Below, in pieces: positions 1-8,964 of a stretch of DNA of 64,000 nt. The position numbers and the translations under genes were made by a program. Position 1 is the first letter of the stretch. Each line of letters begins with the position of its first letter. The stretch lies in NCBI GenBank assembly GCA_023264735.1, contig JAHFVD010000042.1:1-64000 (forward strand), read 5' to 3'. The DNA comes from Mycobacterium sp. Lineage in GTDB: Bacteria; Actinomycetota; Actinomycetes; Mycobacteriales; Mycobacteriaceae. The notes beneath the pieces are model-generated. The model saw only the letters and a list, made by a program, of their open reading frames with translations. It made no database searches and was not told the DNA's origin.

Positions 1-99
1 CGGAGCGCACAGGAACAGCTGGACAGACCAGCAGATACCCCCTGCCCGCGACCAGGACCAGCCCTCAACAGCCCAGCGAGGCACACCTACCCCAATTCA

Positions 100-540
100 T
101 CAGTGGATCGAGGCTAAACCGAGGACAGCGCCCACCACCATCACCGCGAAGAACCCCGCGCTGCGGGCCCGCACGTCCGGGAATTCGCCGCCCATCTGCG
201 AACCAAACAGCAAGTAGCCGGCGACGGCGACCAGGACGGCGCCGAACCACACGGTGAGCCATCTGATGCCGGCCGCCAGGGCGAGGGCGGTACCGGTGCC
301 GTCGACGCTGGCCCGCAGACGTCCGCGGCGAGTGAACATCATCACGATCCACACCGTCGGGATGGCGAAAATTGTTGTTGACACTGCGGCGATGGCAGCT
401 GCAGCCCAGTGTCCGTGTGCCACAGCTAGCACGGCCTTCACTGCGAAGTACACGCCACCAACGGCCGCGATCGCCAGTATCGACCCGAAAAGCCGGTAGC
501 GGTTGTTCCAGCCGTGCGGCTGAGGCAACTGTGTGTTCAC
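100..540 (-). CDS. Four-helix membrane protein of unknown function
   Basis: I do not recognise the family. The N-terminus carries a short polar segment with a GWNNRYRLFGS motif, followed by about four hydrophobic helices, so it should be an inner-membrane protein. The open frame extends upstream to 702, but that part overlaps the divergent gene at 575 and has shadow-like composition. A GTG at 540 or 561 is therefore the likely start; neither has a good ribosome binding site, so the start is uncertain. A similar motif (PDGWKNRYLLMGS) survives as a fragment near 19.1 kb on the same strand, suggesting a paralogue once existed there. Confidence 0.55.
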   Translation of the reverse strand: MNTQLPQPHGWNNRYRLFGSILAIAAVGGVYFAVKAVLAVAHGHWAAAAIAAVSTTIFAIPTVWIVMMFTRRGRLRASVDGTGTALALAAGIRWLTVWFGAVLVAVAGYLLFGSQMGGEFPDVRARSAGFFAVMVVGAVLGLASIH

Positions 541-574
541 TTCTGCATTCTCGTTGACCACATAGGGTGCGGGG

Positions 575-949
575 ATGATCGAGGATAAGGGACACGATTC
601 GGAAGGCGTCTTCATCACGGACCCGGTGGAGGCTCTGGTCACGACAGCGAGGCTCCTGATCACGCAACAACGCTTCCTCGTCGAGGCAACCCGTGCGTAC
701 ACAGCCCTGTCTCTGCAGATGAGGCAGACCCCCGAAGGTGCCGCGCTCCGGGCCCATCTCGATACGGTGCGTCAGCGGACCGCTGACGGTTTCCCAGCGA
801 CGCTGGCGAGCCTGCGCGTGGCGCTGGAGGCGTACGACACGTTCGGCCCGGGCAAGGTCATCGTCGACCAGCCTGACGACGCCGCGCTGTGGAACAACAA
901 GCAGTATGTCTGGACCCAAGAGCTGACCGTGCCGTCGCTGAACGAGTGA
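575..949 (+). CDS. Hypothetical protein, 124 aa
   Basis: A soluble protein with no recognised domain and no signal peptide or membrane segment. It is mostly predicted helix, with a run of Thr/Ala/Leu-rich helices from about residue 15 to 85. The ATG follows a G-rich stretch (gggtgcgggg) that can act as a ribosome binding site. It is divergent from the membrane protein gene ending at 100, so the two may share a promoter region near 550. The next gene, a lipoprotein, starts about 100 bases downstream on the same strand and could be co-transcribed. Codon use looks like that of its neighbours. Confidence 0.6.
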   Translation: MIEDKGHDSEGVFITDPVEALVTTARLLITQQRFLVEATRAYTALSLQMRQTPEGAALRAHLDTVRQRTADGFPATLASLRVALEAYDTFGPGKVIVDQPDDAALWNNKQYVWTQELTVPSLNE

Positions 950-1045
950 GCGCGGTCGTCACCGAACACCGGTCCCTTTGCTGGGTGGCGGGGCCGCGTA
1001 GTTCTACCGATGCCGAGCGCCCTGATGGGCACCAATACTCGAGGC

Positions 1046-2089
1046 ATGTCTGCATGGCACGGTGAGCGCCGTCGCCGGTCACCGATTCGGCTGGTGATCG
1101 CCGCGGCGATGGTATTGGCGATCGGAGTTACGGCGGCTGGCTGCATCTTTGGCCGCCGCGGCGACGCCGAGGACCTCGACCGTCACGTACGTGCGATGCC
1201 CGGGGTGGCTGACACCGACATGACCTATGTCAATTCCTTCACCTCGGGTGAGCGCTTCGACCTGGATGTGACGCTGCGCCAGGACATCACGGAGTCGCAG
1301 CTCCGAGACATCGGAAAGTTCTTCGCCGGCCGCACCGACGAGACCGGGTTGGCCGACCGCTCCGCGGAGCTGTGGCTGCGCCTGCCGATCGTGCCGCCGC
1401 CAGCACCGGAGAACCTCTACGCGCCGGATTCCCAATCGGCGTCCTTCTCGAGGGGCTACTTCAACACCGCCCACAGTCCCACCGGCGACCAGATCGCCGA
1501 CGCCGCCGCAGCCTGGCTGCGTGTGGCGCGTTCACCGATCGTGGCGAACGCCAGCCTGACCGCGCCGACCTGGGGCGGCGCGGGTGACAGCCGGCGGGTC
1601 ACGATCACGCTGAAACCGACCGCGACTCAGGCCGAAGCGCTGGCCCTGCAAGCCGGCGAACCGATGCTGTCGGACGCCAATTGGGGTATCTCGATCCAGG
1701 ATGACCCGACGTCGCGGCCGCACGACTACTTCGCGAGCCCGCGACCTCCCAGCGATCACGACCTTTGGACATGGCGAGAGGTCAGCGCACTCATCGGGTC
1801 GTACTACGAGGCGACCGCAGAGGCCAACGTGCCGGCCGCTGCGGGGCAGCAAGCCGAGACGGTCGTCAAGTTCGCGATCGCCACCGACGCCGGCAGCCAG
1901 CCGCGGGCACGGCAGATTGCGTTCGGTGTCCCCACGCTTCTGCAACGACTCGGCAGGCCTGTGGCGGTGACCATCCGGACAGTCGACGGGCCTGCAGAGT
2001 TCATCGTCGGCGGCTGCTACCGGCACGACGAGAAACATCACCGTCTTCCTCTGGAGCTTGATCTGTCGGCCGCGTTTGAAAAGTGCTGA
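1046..2089 (+). CDS. Lipoprotein of unknown function, 347 aa
   Basis: Arg-rich N-terminus, a hydrophobic helix and a TAAGC lipobox give a clear type II signal peptide, so the mature protein should be anchored on the outer face of the membrane. The chosen ATG has GAGG just upstream; the longer frame from 1010 adds 12 residues with no binding site. The mature part has no family I can name. It begins with a domain of the form 'DLDRHVRAMPGVADTDM', resembling the repeated alpha/beta folds seen in several actinobacterial lipoproteins. It ends near 2089, convergent with the LmeA-like gene. Function unknown. Confidence 0.75.
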   Translation: MSAWHGERRRRSPIRLVIAAAMVLAIGVTAAGCIFGRRGDAEDLDRHVRAMPGVADTDMTYVNSFTSGERFDLDVTLRQDITESQLRDIGKFFAGRTDETGLADRSAELWLRLPIVPPPAPENLYAPDSQSASFSRGYFNTAHSPTGDQIADAAAAWLRVARSPIVANASLTAPTWGGAGDSRRVTITLKPTATQAEALALQAGEPMLSDANWGISIQDDPTSRPHDYFASPRPPSDHDLWTWREVSALIGSYYEATAEANVPAAAGQQAETVVKFAIATDAGSQPRARQIAFGVPTLLQRLGRPVAVTIRTVDGPAEFIVGGCYRHDEKHHRLPLELDLSAAFEKC

Positions 2090-2251
2090 CGCGCAGTGTG
2101 ATACGTGGGCTGGGTATATGCACGTGCGACGACTCGAGGTAATGCAGCCTGCATAACCGTGCACGGCGCGTTCTAGGCGGTTCTATTGTCCCGATTGGGC
2201 AGTGGGGTTGCGCGTGTGCGAATGGTGCCGGTTCACAGTGATCGATGCGCC

Positions 2252-3211
2252 CTAACTTGTTGGGTAGCAGTCTTTTCCAGTGTCGGAGGGCAGGCTGGCG
2301 TTCGCGCTCGTCAAGCGCGCGTTCACTCCTTGATCGGTCACCGAGAGTTGATCGACGTGCAGGCCCAGAGGCAGCGTCTGTTTCGCCATGTAGGCGTCCA
2401 ACGCCGGTTGCAGCGTCTCCACTGCTGCCAGCCCTGGCCCTGCAGTGCGCACGACGTCCAATGCGATGGTCTCGTTCAGCGTCTTCGGTTTTACGGTCAC
2501 ACTGGCCAGGAAGTTGCCCAATGTGATCGTGCCGTCCGTCGGGCTGGCCGTGACGTCGGTGAGGAGCTTTCCGACGACCGGTACCGCAGCCCGCAGCGTC
2601 TCCTTGATGCCGTCGAGGCTCCACGTGAGGGTGGCTTCCGCCGATCCGACAGAACCCGCAGAACCGTTCACTGCGGGACGTACATCATGCAAGTCGACGA
2701 CGACGGGCATGCCCCGCATGCCACGAATCCTGTTGCCGGAGGTCTGAATCCGGATCGATTTGTACGTGCCGCTGGCGGCTTGCCACAGGATCGGGGGCAT
2801 CGTGGCGAACGAAACCGTTGAGGTGTCACCCGTCGCGCACTTGACGGTGTCGGCAACGACCGACTCCGCGTGATTGCGCACCAACACCTCCGCACCAATC
2901 AGGCCAGCCACGGCGACGAGGATGGCCCCACCCAAGGCAATGAAGGCCTTGCGTCGCGACCGGGTACGGGGTGCCGCAGGCGGGGCCGCGGCCGCCGGCG
3001 CTGGTGGCAGTGGTGGTGCCACGGGATGGGTGGGCGTGGGCACGCGGGGCGGATAGGTCGAGTGTGGCGCCGTCGGGCCGTCATCACCAGCAAAACCGGC
3101 GGCCTCGGTCTCGGCATTGCGGTATCGAGGGAACTGGATTGTCGGACCGTCGGCCGGCGTCGGCGCAGTGAATTGCCGGGGACCACGCTCACGCCGCGGG
3201 TGGTCGACCAT
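2252..3211 (-). CDS. LmeA-like DUF2993 protein
   Basis: About 100 residues of Pro-rich cytoplasmic sequence and a single transmembrane helix (about residues 89-108) are followed by an extracytoplasmic DUF2993 domain. In mycobacteria this family includes LmeA, a phospholipid-binding protein needed for lipomannan elongation; membership is inferred from the length and pattern of the C-terminal 200 residues (repeated IKETL, TLGNFLASVTVKP-type segments and the conserved C-terminal ARLTSANA region). The ATG is preceded by AGGGAGGA, a strong ribosome binding site. The stop of the upstream DUF2510 gene lies 42 bases away, so the two are probably one operon. LmeA itself lacks the long Pro-rich N-terminus. 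Confidence 0.78.
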   Translation of the reverse strand: MVDHPRRERGPRQFTAPTPADGPTIQFPRYRNAETEAAGFAGDDGPTAPHSTYPPRVPTPTHPVAPPLPPAPAAAAPPAAPRTRSRRKAFIALGGAILVAVAGLIGAEVLVRNHAESVVADTVKCATGDTSTVSFATMPPILWQAASGTYKSIRIQTSGNRIRGMRGMPVVVDLHDVRPAVNGSAGSVGSAEATLTWSLDGIKETLRAAVPVVGKLLTDVTASPTDGTITLGNFLASVTVKPKTLNETIALDVVRTAGPGLAAVETLQPALDAYMAKQTLPLGLHVDQLSVTDQGVNARLTSANASLPSDTGKDCYPTS

Positions 3212-3253
3212 GGAAACGTCCTCCCTGATAGTGACCCTGCTCCTGGTTGCGGC

Positions 3254-3775
3254 TCATACCGCTTGGCCCACATGGTGCATGGCCGCGTCAGTGCAGGCAT
3301 TGATGAACTCGCCGCGCATGAGCCTGCCGGGCGCCAGATGCGTTCCATTGGCCAGGTCGGTTCCCTTCGACCCGACTCGAAATGCCTCGGCGATGCAGAC
3401 CCGTTGGACGTCGGACTTCGACAGCTCGTCGGTCCGGCCGGCAGCCTCCTGCACCTTGATCCACCGCAGGGCATACTCGCGGCCCGCCTGCCTGGACGGC
3501 CCAACCGCGTTCTCCCAGGCCTTGGGCAGGCTGATCACCATCACCGCGATCCCGATGGCGCAGAACGCCAGCAGTGCCGTCACCGCCCACACAGGGTGGC
3601 GTTCGACGAACCCTGGGGAATCGGCCTTCACCGCCGCAGGTGGTTGCCACGGGGTGGCACCCTGGGACGGCTGATACACGTCAGACGTCCAGCTCGTTCC
3701 ATTCCACCACCGCAGGCCGCCGCTGCCGCCCGGATCGGGAAACCAGCTCGCGCCGGTCACCAGCAGAGCTCCCAC
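3254..3775 (-). CDS. DUF2510 single-pass membrane protein
   Basis: The first 30 residues carry the DUF2510 signature WFPDPGG...RWWNGTSWT, a short domain common in actinobacterial membrane proteins. One transmembrane helix follows (about residues 64-83) and then a 90-residue extracytoplasmic tail with two cysteines that may pair. The start is a GTG about ten bases after a run of eight G; a second GTG six codons later is possible. It is probably transcribed with the LmeA-like gene just downstream, and is divergent from the FHA-ABC gene. The tail resembles no family I can name. Confidence 0.75.
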   Translation of the reverse strand: MGALLVTGASWFPDPGGSGGLRWWNGTSWTSDVYQPSQGATPWQPPAAVKADSPGFVERHPVWAVTALLAFCAIGIAVMVISLPKAWENAVGPSRQAGREYALRWIKVQEAAGRTDELSKSDVQRVCIAEAFRVGSKGTDLANGTHLAPGRLMRGEFINACTDAAMHHVGQAV

Positions 3776-4006
3776 ATCATCAAATCCCCCCCAAGACGGT
3801 GCCTGTCCATCGATTCTGCCGCAGGCGCGGGACCGGTCACGTCACGAATTACCGGACCTTGCGGTACATCACGGACAAAGGAATCTTTTCGGCCCCGCGC
3901 CATGGTCATTGCCGCGCTGCGGCGAGAGTCCAGGCGCTGCGGCTGACCGCGATTGAGGATCGACCGAACCCGCAGAAATTGGTGCAAACCAGCTCAAACA
4001 CTGTGA

Positions 4007-4016
4007 GCTACGGTTA
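4007..4016 (+). promoter_or_regulatory. GCTACGGTTA promoter element before the FHA-ABC gene
   Basis: GCTACGGTTA lies 30 bases before the start codon at 4047 and contains TACGGT, a fit to the mycobacterial -10 pattern TANNNT. AGCTC and GAGCT arms flank the sequence just upstream (3991-4009). The same ten bases recur twice before the gene at 13304, and close variants occur before 12978, 29933 and 32570. The role as promoter is inferred from position and repetition. Confidence 0.5.
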
Positions 4017-4046
4017 GCTCTGGACTGACCAACGAGGGGGGATGTC

Positions 4047-7000
4047 ATGGGTTCGGGAATGGTCGCGCCACCGTTGGTGGTGCGCCTGGGCGACGCGATG
4101 TTTACGTTTCCGCCCGGCAAAGAGGTCGTCGTGGGCCGCGGCGAAGGCGCCGACGTGCGCATCGACGTCGACGCCAAGCAAGCGATTTCGCGCACGCACA
4201 TGGTGTTACGGGTCGAGGGCGACCAGTGGGTGGCCATCGACAAGAGCCGAAACGGCATCTATGCCGAGGGCATCCGGGTGCAGACCATCCCGGTCGACGA
4301 CAACATCCCGATCGCTCTCGGCTCGGCCACCGGCCCGAAACTGATCTTCAAGACCGCCACCCAGGTCGTGCCCGCAGCACGTCTGGCCGCAGCACCCTCG
4401 CCGGCGGCGCCATCTCGGCACCCTGTGCCCCCTCCAGCGCGTGGGCCGCAGCCCTCGCACCAGCCACCAACCGCTGCGCCGCCGGCTCGGCCGACCGGCT
4501 CCGTGCCGCAGCCGCGTCCTACCGGGACGCAGCGCGGACCAGTACCGCCTGCGCCCCAGCATTTTTCGCCGCCACAACCGCGCCAGCAGCCCCCTGCGCC
4601 GCGGGCACCGCAGGGTCCGCCATCCGGGCACGCTGGGCCGCCATCGGGGTCGATTCGTCGTCCTGCTGGCCCGCCGCCGCGCCCCGCCGGACCGCCGCCG
4701 GCTGCAGGCGGCCAGCTCGCGCCGGTGTGGCCGAGCCCCGCTGCAGCACCATCGGCTCCCCCAGCTCCGCGCGCTCCGGAGCCCTCACCGGCCGACGAGG
4801 CGGACGCGCTGGCCAAGGTGACCGGAATGGTCAAACGCGTTATGCCCCAACGTGGAACACCCGCCCTGCCGCCTGGGGCCATTACCATCGGCCGCCACTC
4901 CACGTCGGCGATCCGCATCGATGACACGCTCGCTTCGCGCACCCACGCCTATCTGCTACCGGCGCCGACCGGCATGCAGATCCACGACAACAACAGCAAC
5001 AACGGTATTTTCGTCAACGGCGTGAAAGTACCGGCGGCGACGCTGCAGCCCGGCGATGTCGTCACCATCGGCAACACCGACTTGGTGTTCACCGGCACCA
5101 CACTGGAGCCGCGCACCGCCGCAGCGGCCACCGGCGGCCTGCAGGCACACCAGGTTGGTCTCACCATCGACGGCTACCAGCTGCTGACCAGCGTGTCCTT
5201 CACTGCCCGTCCCGGCACCCTGACCGCGGTGATCGGACCGTCGGGTGCGGGCAAATCGACGCTGATCAAGCTGTTGGCCGGGGCCACCCAACCGACTTCC
5301 GGTCAGGTGACGTTCGACGGTCACGACGTGCACGCCCACTACGCCTCGCTGCGTTCCAGGATCGGCGTGGTGCCCCAGGACGACGTAGTGCACCGCCAGC
5401 TCACGGTGGACCAGGCACTGGACTACGCGGCCAAGCTGCGCCTGCCCTCGGACACCAGCAAGGCCGACCGGCGCGCGGTTGTCGAGTCGGTGTTGGCCGA
5501 ACTTGAGCTGACCCAGCACCGCGCCAAGCGGGTGGAAAAGCTCTCCGGTGGTCAGCGTAAACGCGCCTCGGTGGCGATGGAGTTGCTGACCGGGCCGTCG
5601 CTGCTGATCTTGGACGAGCCGACCTCAGGCCTGGACCCGGCGTTGGACCGTCAGGTGATGTCGATGCTGCGCAAGCTCGCTGACGCCGGCCGCACCGTCA
5701 TCGTGGTCACGCACTCGCTGACCTATCTGAGCATGTGCGACCAGGTGCTGCTGCTCGCACCCGGCGGCAAGACGGCCTACGCCGGCCGGCCCGACGGCAT
5801 CAAGGCGGCGATGGGCACCACCGACTGGGCTGACATCTTTGCGTGGGTTTCGGCCAAGCCAGACGACGCGCACGCGGTGTTCCTGCACAACAACCCGGCG
5901 GCCGCGCAACCAGCTACCCCCGCGGCACCGGCGGGGCCGTTGGGTGAGCCGGCCCGCACCAGCACCGGCCGCCAGGTGCTGACCCTGATGGGACGGCAAG
6001 TCCGGCTGATTCTGGCCGATCGTGGGTACGCGGTGTTCCTGGCTCTGCTGCCGCTGGTGATGGGTGCTCTGTGCCTGGTGGTCCCGGGCAAAAACGGGCT
6101 CGGGGTGACCAAGGCCAACGGCCCCTCACCGAGTGAGCCGGCGCAGCTGCTCAGTGTGCTCATCATCGCCGCGGTGTTCATGGGCACTGCCCTGACCATC
6201 CGCGACCTGGTGGGTGAACGCAGCATCTTCCGCCGCGAACAGTCTGTCGGCCTGTCCGCGGGGGCCTACCTGACCGCGAAAGTCGTGGTGTACAGCATCG
6301 CTGCGGCTGCGCAGACCGCGATCGTCGTCGCTCTGGTGGTGGCGCTCAAGGGCGGCCCGGCGCGCGGAGCTCTGGCATTCGGCAGCCCGGTGGCCGACCT
6401 GTACGCGGCTTTGGCACTGACTGCTGTGGTGTCGGCGATCGTCGGCCTGCTGCTGTCCGCCCTGGCCAAATCCGGCGACTGGATCATGCCGATGCTCGTG
6501 GTGATGATCATGAGCGCAATCGTGTTCTCCGGCGGCCTCATCCCGGTCAGCGGCCGCGCCGGGCTCAACCAACTGTCCTTCCTGCTACCGGCGCGCTGGG
6601 GCTTCGCTGCCTCCGCCTCCACGGTCGACCTGATGACCGCCAACGCGCTCAACACGGTCGACGACCCGCTGTGGCGCCACCAACTCATTTGGTGGCTCAC
6701 CGATGTGGGCATCCTGCTCGCCCTCGGCATCGCCGCGACGATCGCTGTGGCCCGGCTGCTGCGCCTACCGTCCACCGACGCCACTGGAGCCGGCGGACGC
6801 ACGACCATGTCCATCGTGGTGGTCATTGCGCTCCTGGGCGGGTTCGTGGCCGGTGCGTCGTATCTGACCCGCGGCAGCCACATCCGCGACCACGCCGCCA
6901 CAGCGGACCTGCCCAACATGCCCAAACAGGGTCCGCCGCCGAGCCAAAAGCCAGTGGCCGCAGCCGATCTCGCCGGGCTACTCCCCGACACATCGACGGT

Positions 7001-7505
7001 CACCGCTGTCATGGGGTCGACCCTGACGGTTACCGGACCGAACCCGGCGACCACTCTGAGCGCCAGCACGGTCGATCCGGCCAAGTGCGCGGGTGTACCC
7101 GCAGCCGGCACCGCGCAGGTGTATGGGCCCACCAATCCGACTGGGGTCGCCGGGTTGAGCTTCACCGGCAGCGACCCCAACGTGACGGTCACCGAGTACG
7201 TACTGGCCTACCCCGACGTCGACCAGGCGGCTTCCGTCCAGAGTGACCAGATCAACTCTTGGCATCCCTGCGCACGCACCGCCGCCAACCTGGTCGCCGA
7301 GGGTCAACCGCCGGCGCCGGTTGCTATCGGCGAGGTCAGTTTGCCCAACGGCCACGCCGCTGCCGACCTGACCGTGGGCGCCAAAACCTGCCGACATGTG
7401 CTGGTCGCGGACTCCAATGTGCTTATCGACGTGCTGGTTTGTGGGCCCAACGCTTCAGCGCATGCCGACGATTTGGTCACGAAAATCACCGACAAAATCC
7501 ACTGA
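4047..7505 (+). CDS. FHA-FHA-ABC transporter with C-terminal PknH-like sensor domain
   Basis: A 1152-residue Rv1747-like half-transporter. FHA domain 1 spans about 12-95 (G30-R31, S48, H51, N69-G70); a Pro-rich linker runs about 110-250; FHA domain 2 spans about 265-350 with SRTH and NNNSNNG. The ATPase follows, with Walker A GPSGAGKST near 397, signature LSGGQ near 499 and Walker B LLILDEP near 518. An ABC2-type six-helix permease covers about 650-910. An extra helix (about 920-942) and a 190-residue extracytoplasmic domain with paired Cys, similar to the PknH sensor domain, complete it. M. tuberculosis Rv1747 exports a lipid-like cell-wall component and is controlled by kinase phosphorylation bound by its FHA domains; it lacks the C-terminal sensor. 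The ATG follows GAGGGGGGA. Confidence 0.93.
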   Translation: MGSGMVAPPLVVRLGDAMFTFPPGKEVVVGRGEGADVRIDVDAKQAISRTHMVLRVEGDQWVAIDKSRNGIYAEGIRVQTIPVDDNIPIALGSATGPKLIFKTATQVVPAARLAAAPSPAAPSRHPVPPPARGPQPSHQPPTAAPPARPTGSVPQPRPTGTQRGPVPPAPQHFSPPQPRQQPPAPRAPQGPPSGHAGPPSGSIRRPAGPPPRPAGPPPAAGGQLAPVWPSPAAAPSAPPAPRAPEPSPADEADALAKVTGMVKRVMPQRGTPALPPGAITIGRHSTSAIRIDDTLASRTHAYLLPAPTGMQIHDNNSNNGIFVNGVKVPAATLQPGDVVTIGNTDLVFTGTTLEPRTAAAATGGLQAHQVGLTIDGYQLLTSVSFTARPGTLTAVIGPSGAGKSTLIKLLAGATQPTSGQVTFDGHDVHAHYASLRSRIGVVPQDDVVHRQLTVDQALDYAAKLRLPSDTSKADRRAVVESVLAELELTQHRAKRVEKLSGGQRKRASVAMELLTGPSLLILDEPTSGLDPALDRQVMSMLRKLADAGRTVIVVTHSLTYLSMCDQVLLLAPGGKTAYAGRPDGIKAAMGTTDWADIFAWVSAKPDDAHAVFLHNNPAAAQPATPAAPAGPLGEPARTSTGRQVLTLMGRQVRLILADRGYAVFLALLPLVMGALCLVVPGKNGLGVTKANGPSPSEPAQLLSVLIIAAVFMGTALTIRDLVGERSIFRREQSVGLSAGAYLTAKVVVYSIAAAAQTAIVVALVVALKGGPARGALAFGSPVADLYAALALTAVVSAIVGLLLSALAKSGDWIMPMLVVMIMSAIVFSGGLIPVSGRAGLNQLSFLLPARWGFAASASTVDLMTANALNTVDDPLWRHQLIWWLTDVGILLALGIAATIAVARLLRLPSTDATGAGGRTTMSIVVVIALLGGFVAGASYLTRGSHIRDHAATADLPNMPKQGPPPSQKPVAAADLAGLLPDTSTVTAVMGSTLTVTGPNPATTLSASTVDPAKCAGVPAAGTAQVYGPTNPTGVAGLSFTGSDPNVTVTEYVLAYPDVDQAASVQSDQINSWHPCARTAANLVAEGQPPAPVAIGEVSLPNGHAAADLTVGAKTCRHVLVADSNVLIDVLVCGPNASAHADDLVTKITDKIH

Positions 7506-7520
7506 TCCGCGTGCGGTGAT

Positions 7521-7538
7521 GCCGATTTCGAAATTGGC
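7521..7538. other. 18-base near-perfect palindrome between the ABC and lipoprotein genes
   Basis: GCCGATTTCGAAATTGGC has eight-base arms with one mismatch. It lies 16 bases after the FHA-ABC stop and 110 before the lipoprotein start. There is no T-run, so an operator is as likely as a terminator. Confidence 0.35.
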
Positions 7539-7648
7539 GTCGGAATGGTCGGCGGTTCAGCTTTAGAGTAAATGCCGGGGAGGTTCCCTGGGGGGCGCCG
7601 CAAAGTGTGTGCGGAGCGCTTCGGTTGACACAGAAAGTAGGAAACTGA

Positions 7649-8386
7649 ATGAAGTTCCGTACGACTCTCGTGGTCGGTGCCGCGGTGGCGGGCATCGCGC
7701 TCAGCGGATGCTCCAGCGAGCCGAACGGCGGGCCGGGCAAGGGTGCCGATGCTTCGCAATTGGTGTCGCAGTCGGCCGCCGCGATGAAGGCCGTGACCGG
7801 CGCGCACGTCGTCATCAGCGCTGAAGGCAAGGTGCCGAACGTCAAGATCACCAAGCTTGAGGCCGACGTCGCCGACAAGCCGGCGGTGGTCGCGACCGGT
7901 GAGGCCACCATGGCGGTGGGCAACGGGCAGACCCAGAGCGCCAAGCTGATCTACCTGGACGGGCATCTGTATTCCGACATCGGTGAGCCGGGCAAGTGGG
8001 TTGACTACGGCCGCGGCGACTCGATCTACAACCTCGGGGTAATTTTCGATCCGAGCCAGGGCCTGGCCAACGCCCTCTCGAAGGTCAAGGACGCCAAGGA
8101 AGCCGGGTCTGACACGATCAACGGAACCGATGCCACCAAGGTGACCGGCACCATTTCGTCCAATGACGTTGCGCAGCTTGCTGGTTCGCGCAAGGCCCCG
8201 GAGAAGGCGCAGGACGTGCCGATCACGGTCTGGATCGACAAGAAGGATCCGCACAACCTGCTGCAGGCGCAGGTGGAGTCGCCGCTGGCGCAGGACGCCA
8301 AGCTGACCTTGACGCTGTCGGAGTTCGGCAAGACAGTCACCGTCGAGAAGCCTCAGGTGACCAACCCCACCGACGACGGCAACTGA
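7649..8386 (+). CDS. LppX/LprA/LprF/LprG-family lipoprotein
   Basis: Signal peptide with lipobox ALSGC, then about 220 residues matching the LppX_LprAFG family. Members are half-barrel lipoproteins with a hydrophobic cavity that carry lipids such as triacylated glycolipids or DIM across the mycobacterial envelope. Typical features seen are SAAAMKAVTGAHV near the start, the YLDGHLYSDIGEPGKWVDYG turn in the middle, and the WIDKKDPHNLLQAQVE strand near the end. Length is normal for the family. It follows the FHA-ABC exporter by 143 bases, so a lipid-export partnership is plausible but inferred. It has TAGGAAACTGA before the ATG. Confidence 0.85.
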   Translation: MKFRTTLVVGAAVAGIALSGCSSEPNGGPGKGADASQLVSQSAAAMKAVTGAHVVISAEGKVPNVKITKLEADVADKPAVVATGEATMAVGNGQTQSAKLIYLDGHLYSDIGEPGKWVDYGRGDSIYNLGVIFDPSQGLANALSKVKDAKEAGSDTINGTDATKVTGTISSNDVAQLAGSRKAPEKAQDVPITVWIDKKDPHNLLQAQVESPLAQDAKLTLTLSEFGKTVTVEKPQVTNPTDDGN

Positions 8387-8450
8387 CCCCACCGACCACT
8401 CCGGCACCTCGGCATGTCCGTGCGCGCCGACTGAAAGGACTTTTCCTCCA

Positions 8451-8831
8451 ATGAAATTCACCGTTTCCACCCGCCGCACTGCTGCAGCCGCCGTGGCTGT
8501 GATCGCTGCGTCCACGTTCAGTGTTATTGAGTCCGCACCCGCTGGGGCCGTCACCGGCTATGGCGCCATCGCGTACTCCTCCACGGGCGCTTCTGGCTGG
8601 GCGGTCGACTACCCAAGCGCGAGTGCCGCCGCTCAGGCCGCAGAGAACCAATGCGGCTACACCGACTGCCAAGCGCTGACCACCTTCACCGGTTGCGGTG
8701 CGGTAGCCCGCAGCAATTCACAGTCATTGGTGCATGGCGGACACGGCACCACCCTGGCCAGAGCCGAGGCAAGCGCTCTGCGGCAGCTCGGCGCGTCCGA
8801 TGGCTATATCGATCAGTGGGCCTGCAACTAA
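8451..8831 (+). CDS. Secreted DUF4189 protein
   Basis: A signal peptide (about 30 residues, ending SAPAGA) is followed by a complete DUF4189 domain of about 95 residues. The pattern YGAIAYS...GWAVDYPSAS...A..A...C....C and a third and fourth cysteine near the C-terminus suggest two disulfides in a small secreted protein. DUF4189 proteins are common in mycobacteria; their function is not established. The ATG is preceded by GAAAGGA. It follows the LprG-like lipoprotein by 64 bases and ends just before a strong hairpin, so the two probably form the end of a transcription unit. Confidence 0.85.
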   Translation: MKFTVSTRRTAAAAVAVIAASTFSVIESAPAGAVTGYGAIAYSSTGASGWAVDYPSASAAAQAAENQCGYTDCQALTTFTGCGAVARSNSQSLVHGGHGTTLARAEASALRQLGASDGYIDQWACN

Positions 8832-8887
8832 AGCTGTTGCAGGACAACACTATTAAGTGGCAGTAGTAGCAGCTGCATTTCCTGGCC

Positions 8888-8926
8888 GGTGGGTGCCGCG
8901 ACGACATCGTCGCTGCGGCACCCACC
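8888..8926 (+). terminator. Strong hairpin after the DUF4189 gene
   Basis: GGTGGGTGCCGC (8888-8899) pairs perfectly with GCGGCACCCACC (8915-8926), with a second GACGA/TCGTC stem inside. There is no T-run, which is usual for mycobacterial terminators. Confidence 0.7.
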
Positions 8927-8964
8927 ACCAGACTCACTAGACAGTTCGACATTCGGGGGTTGTC

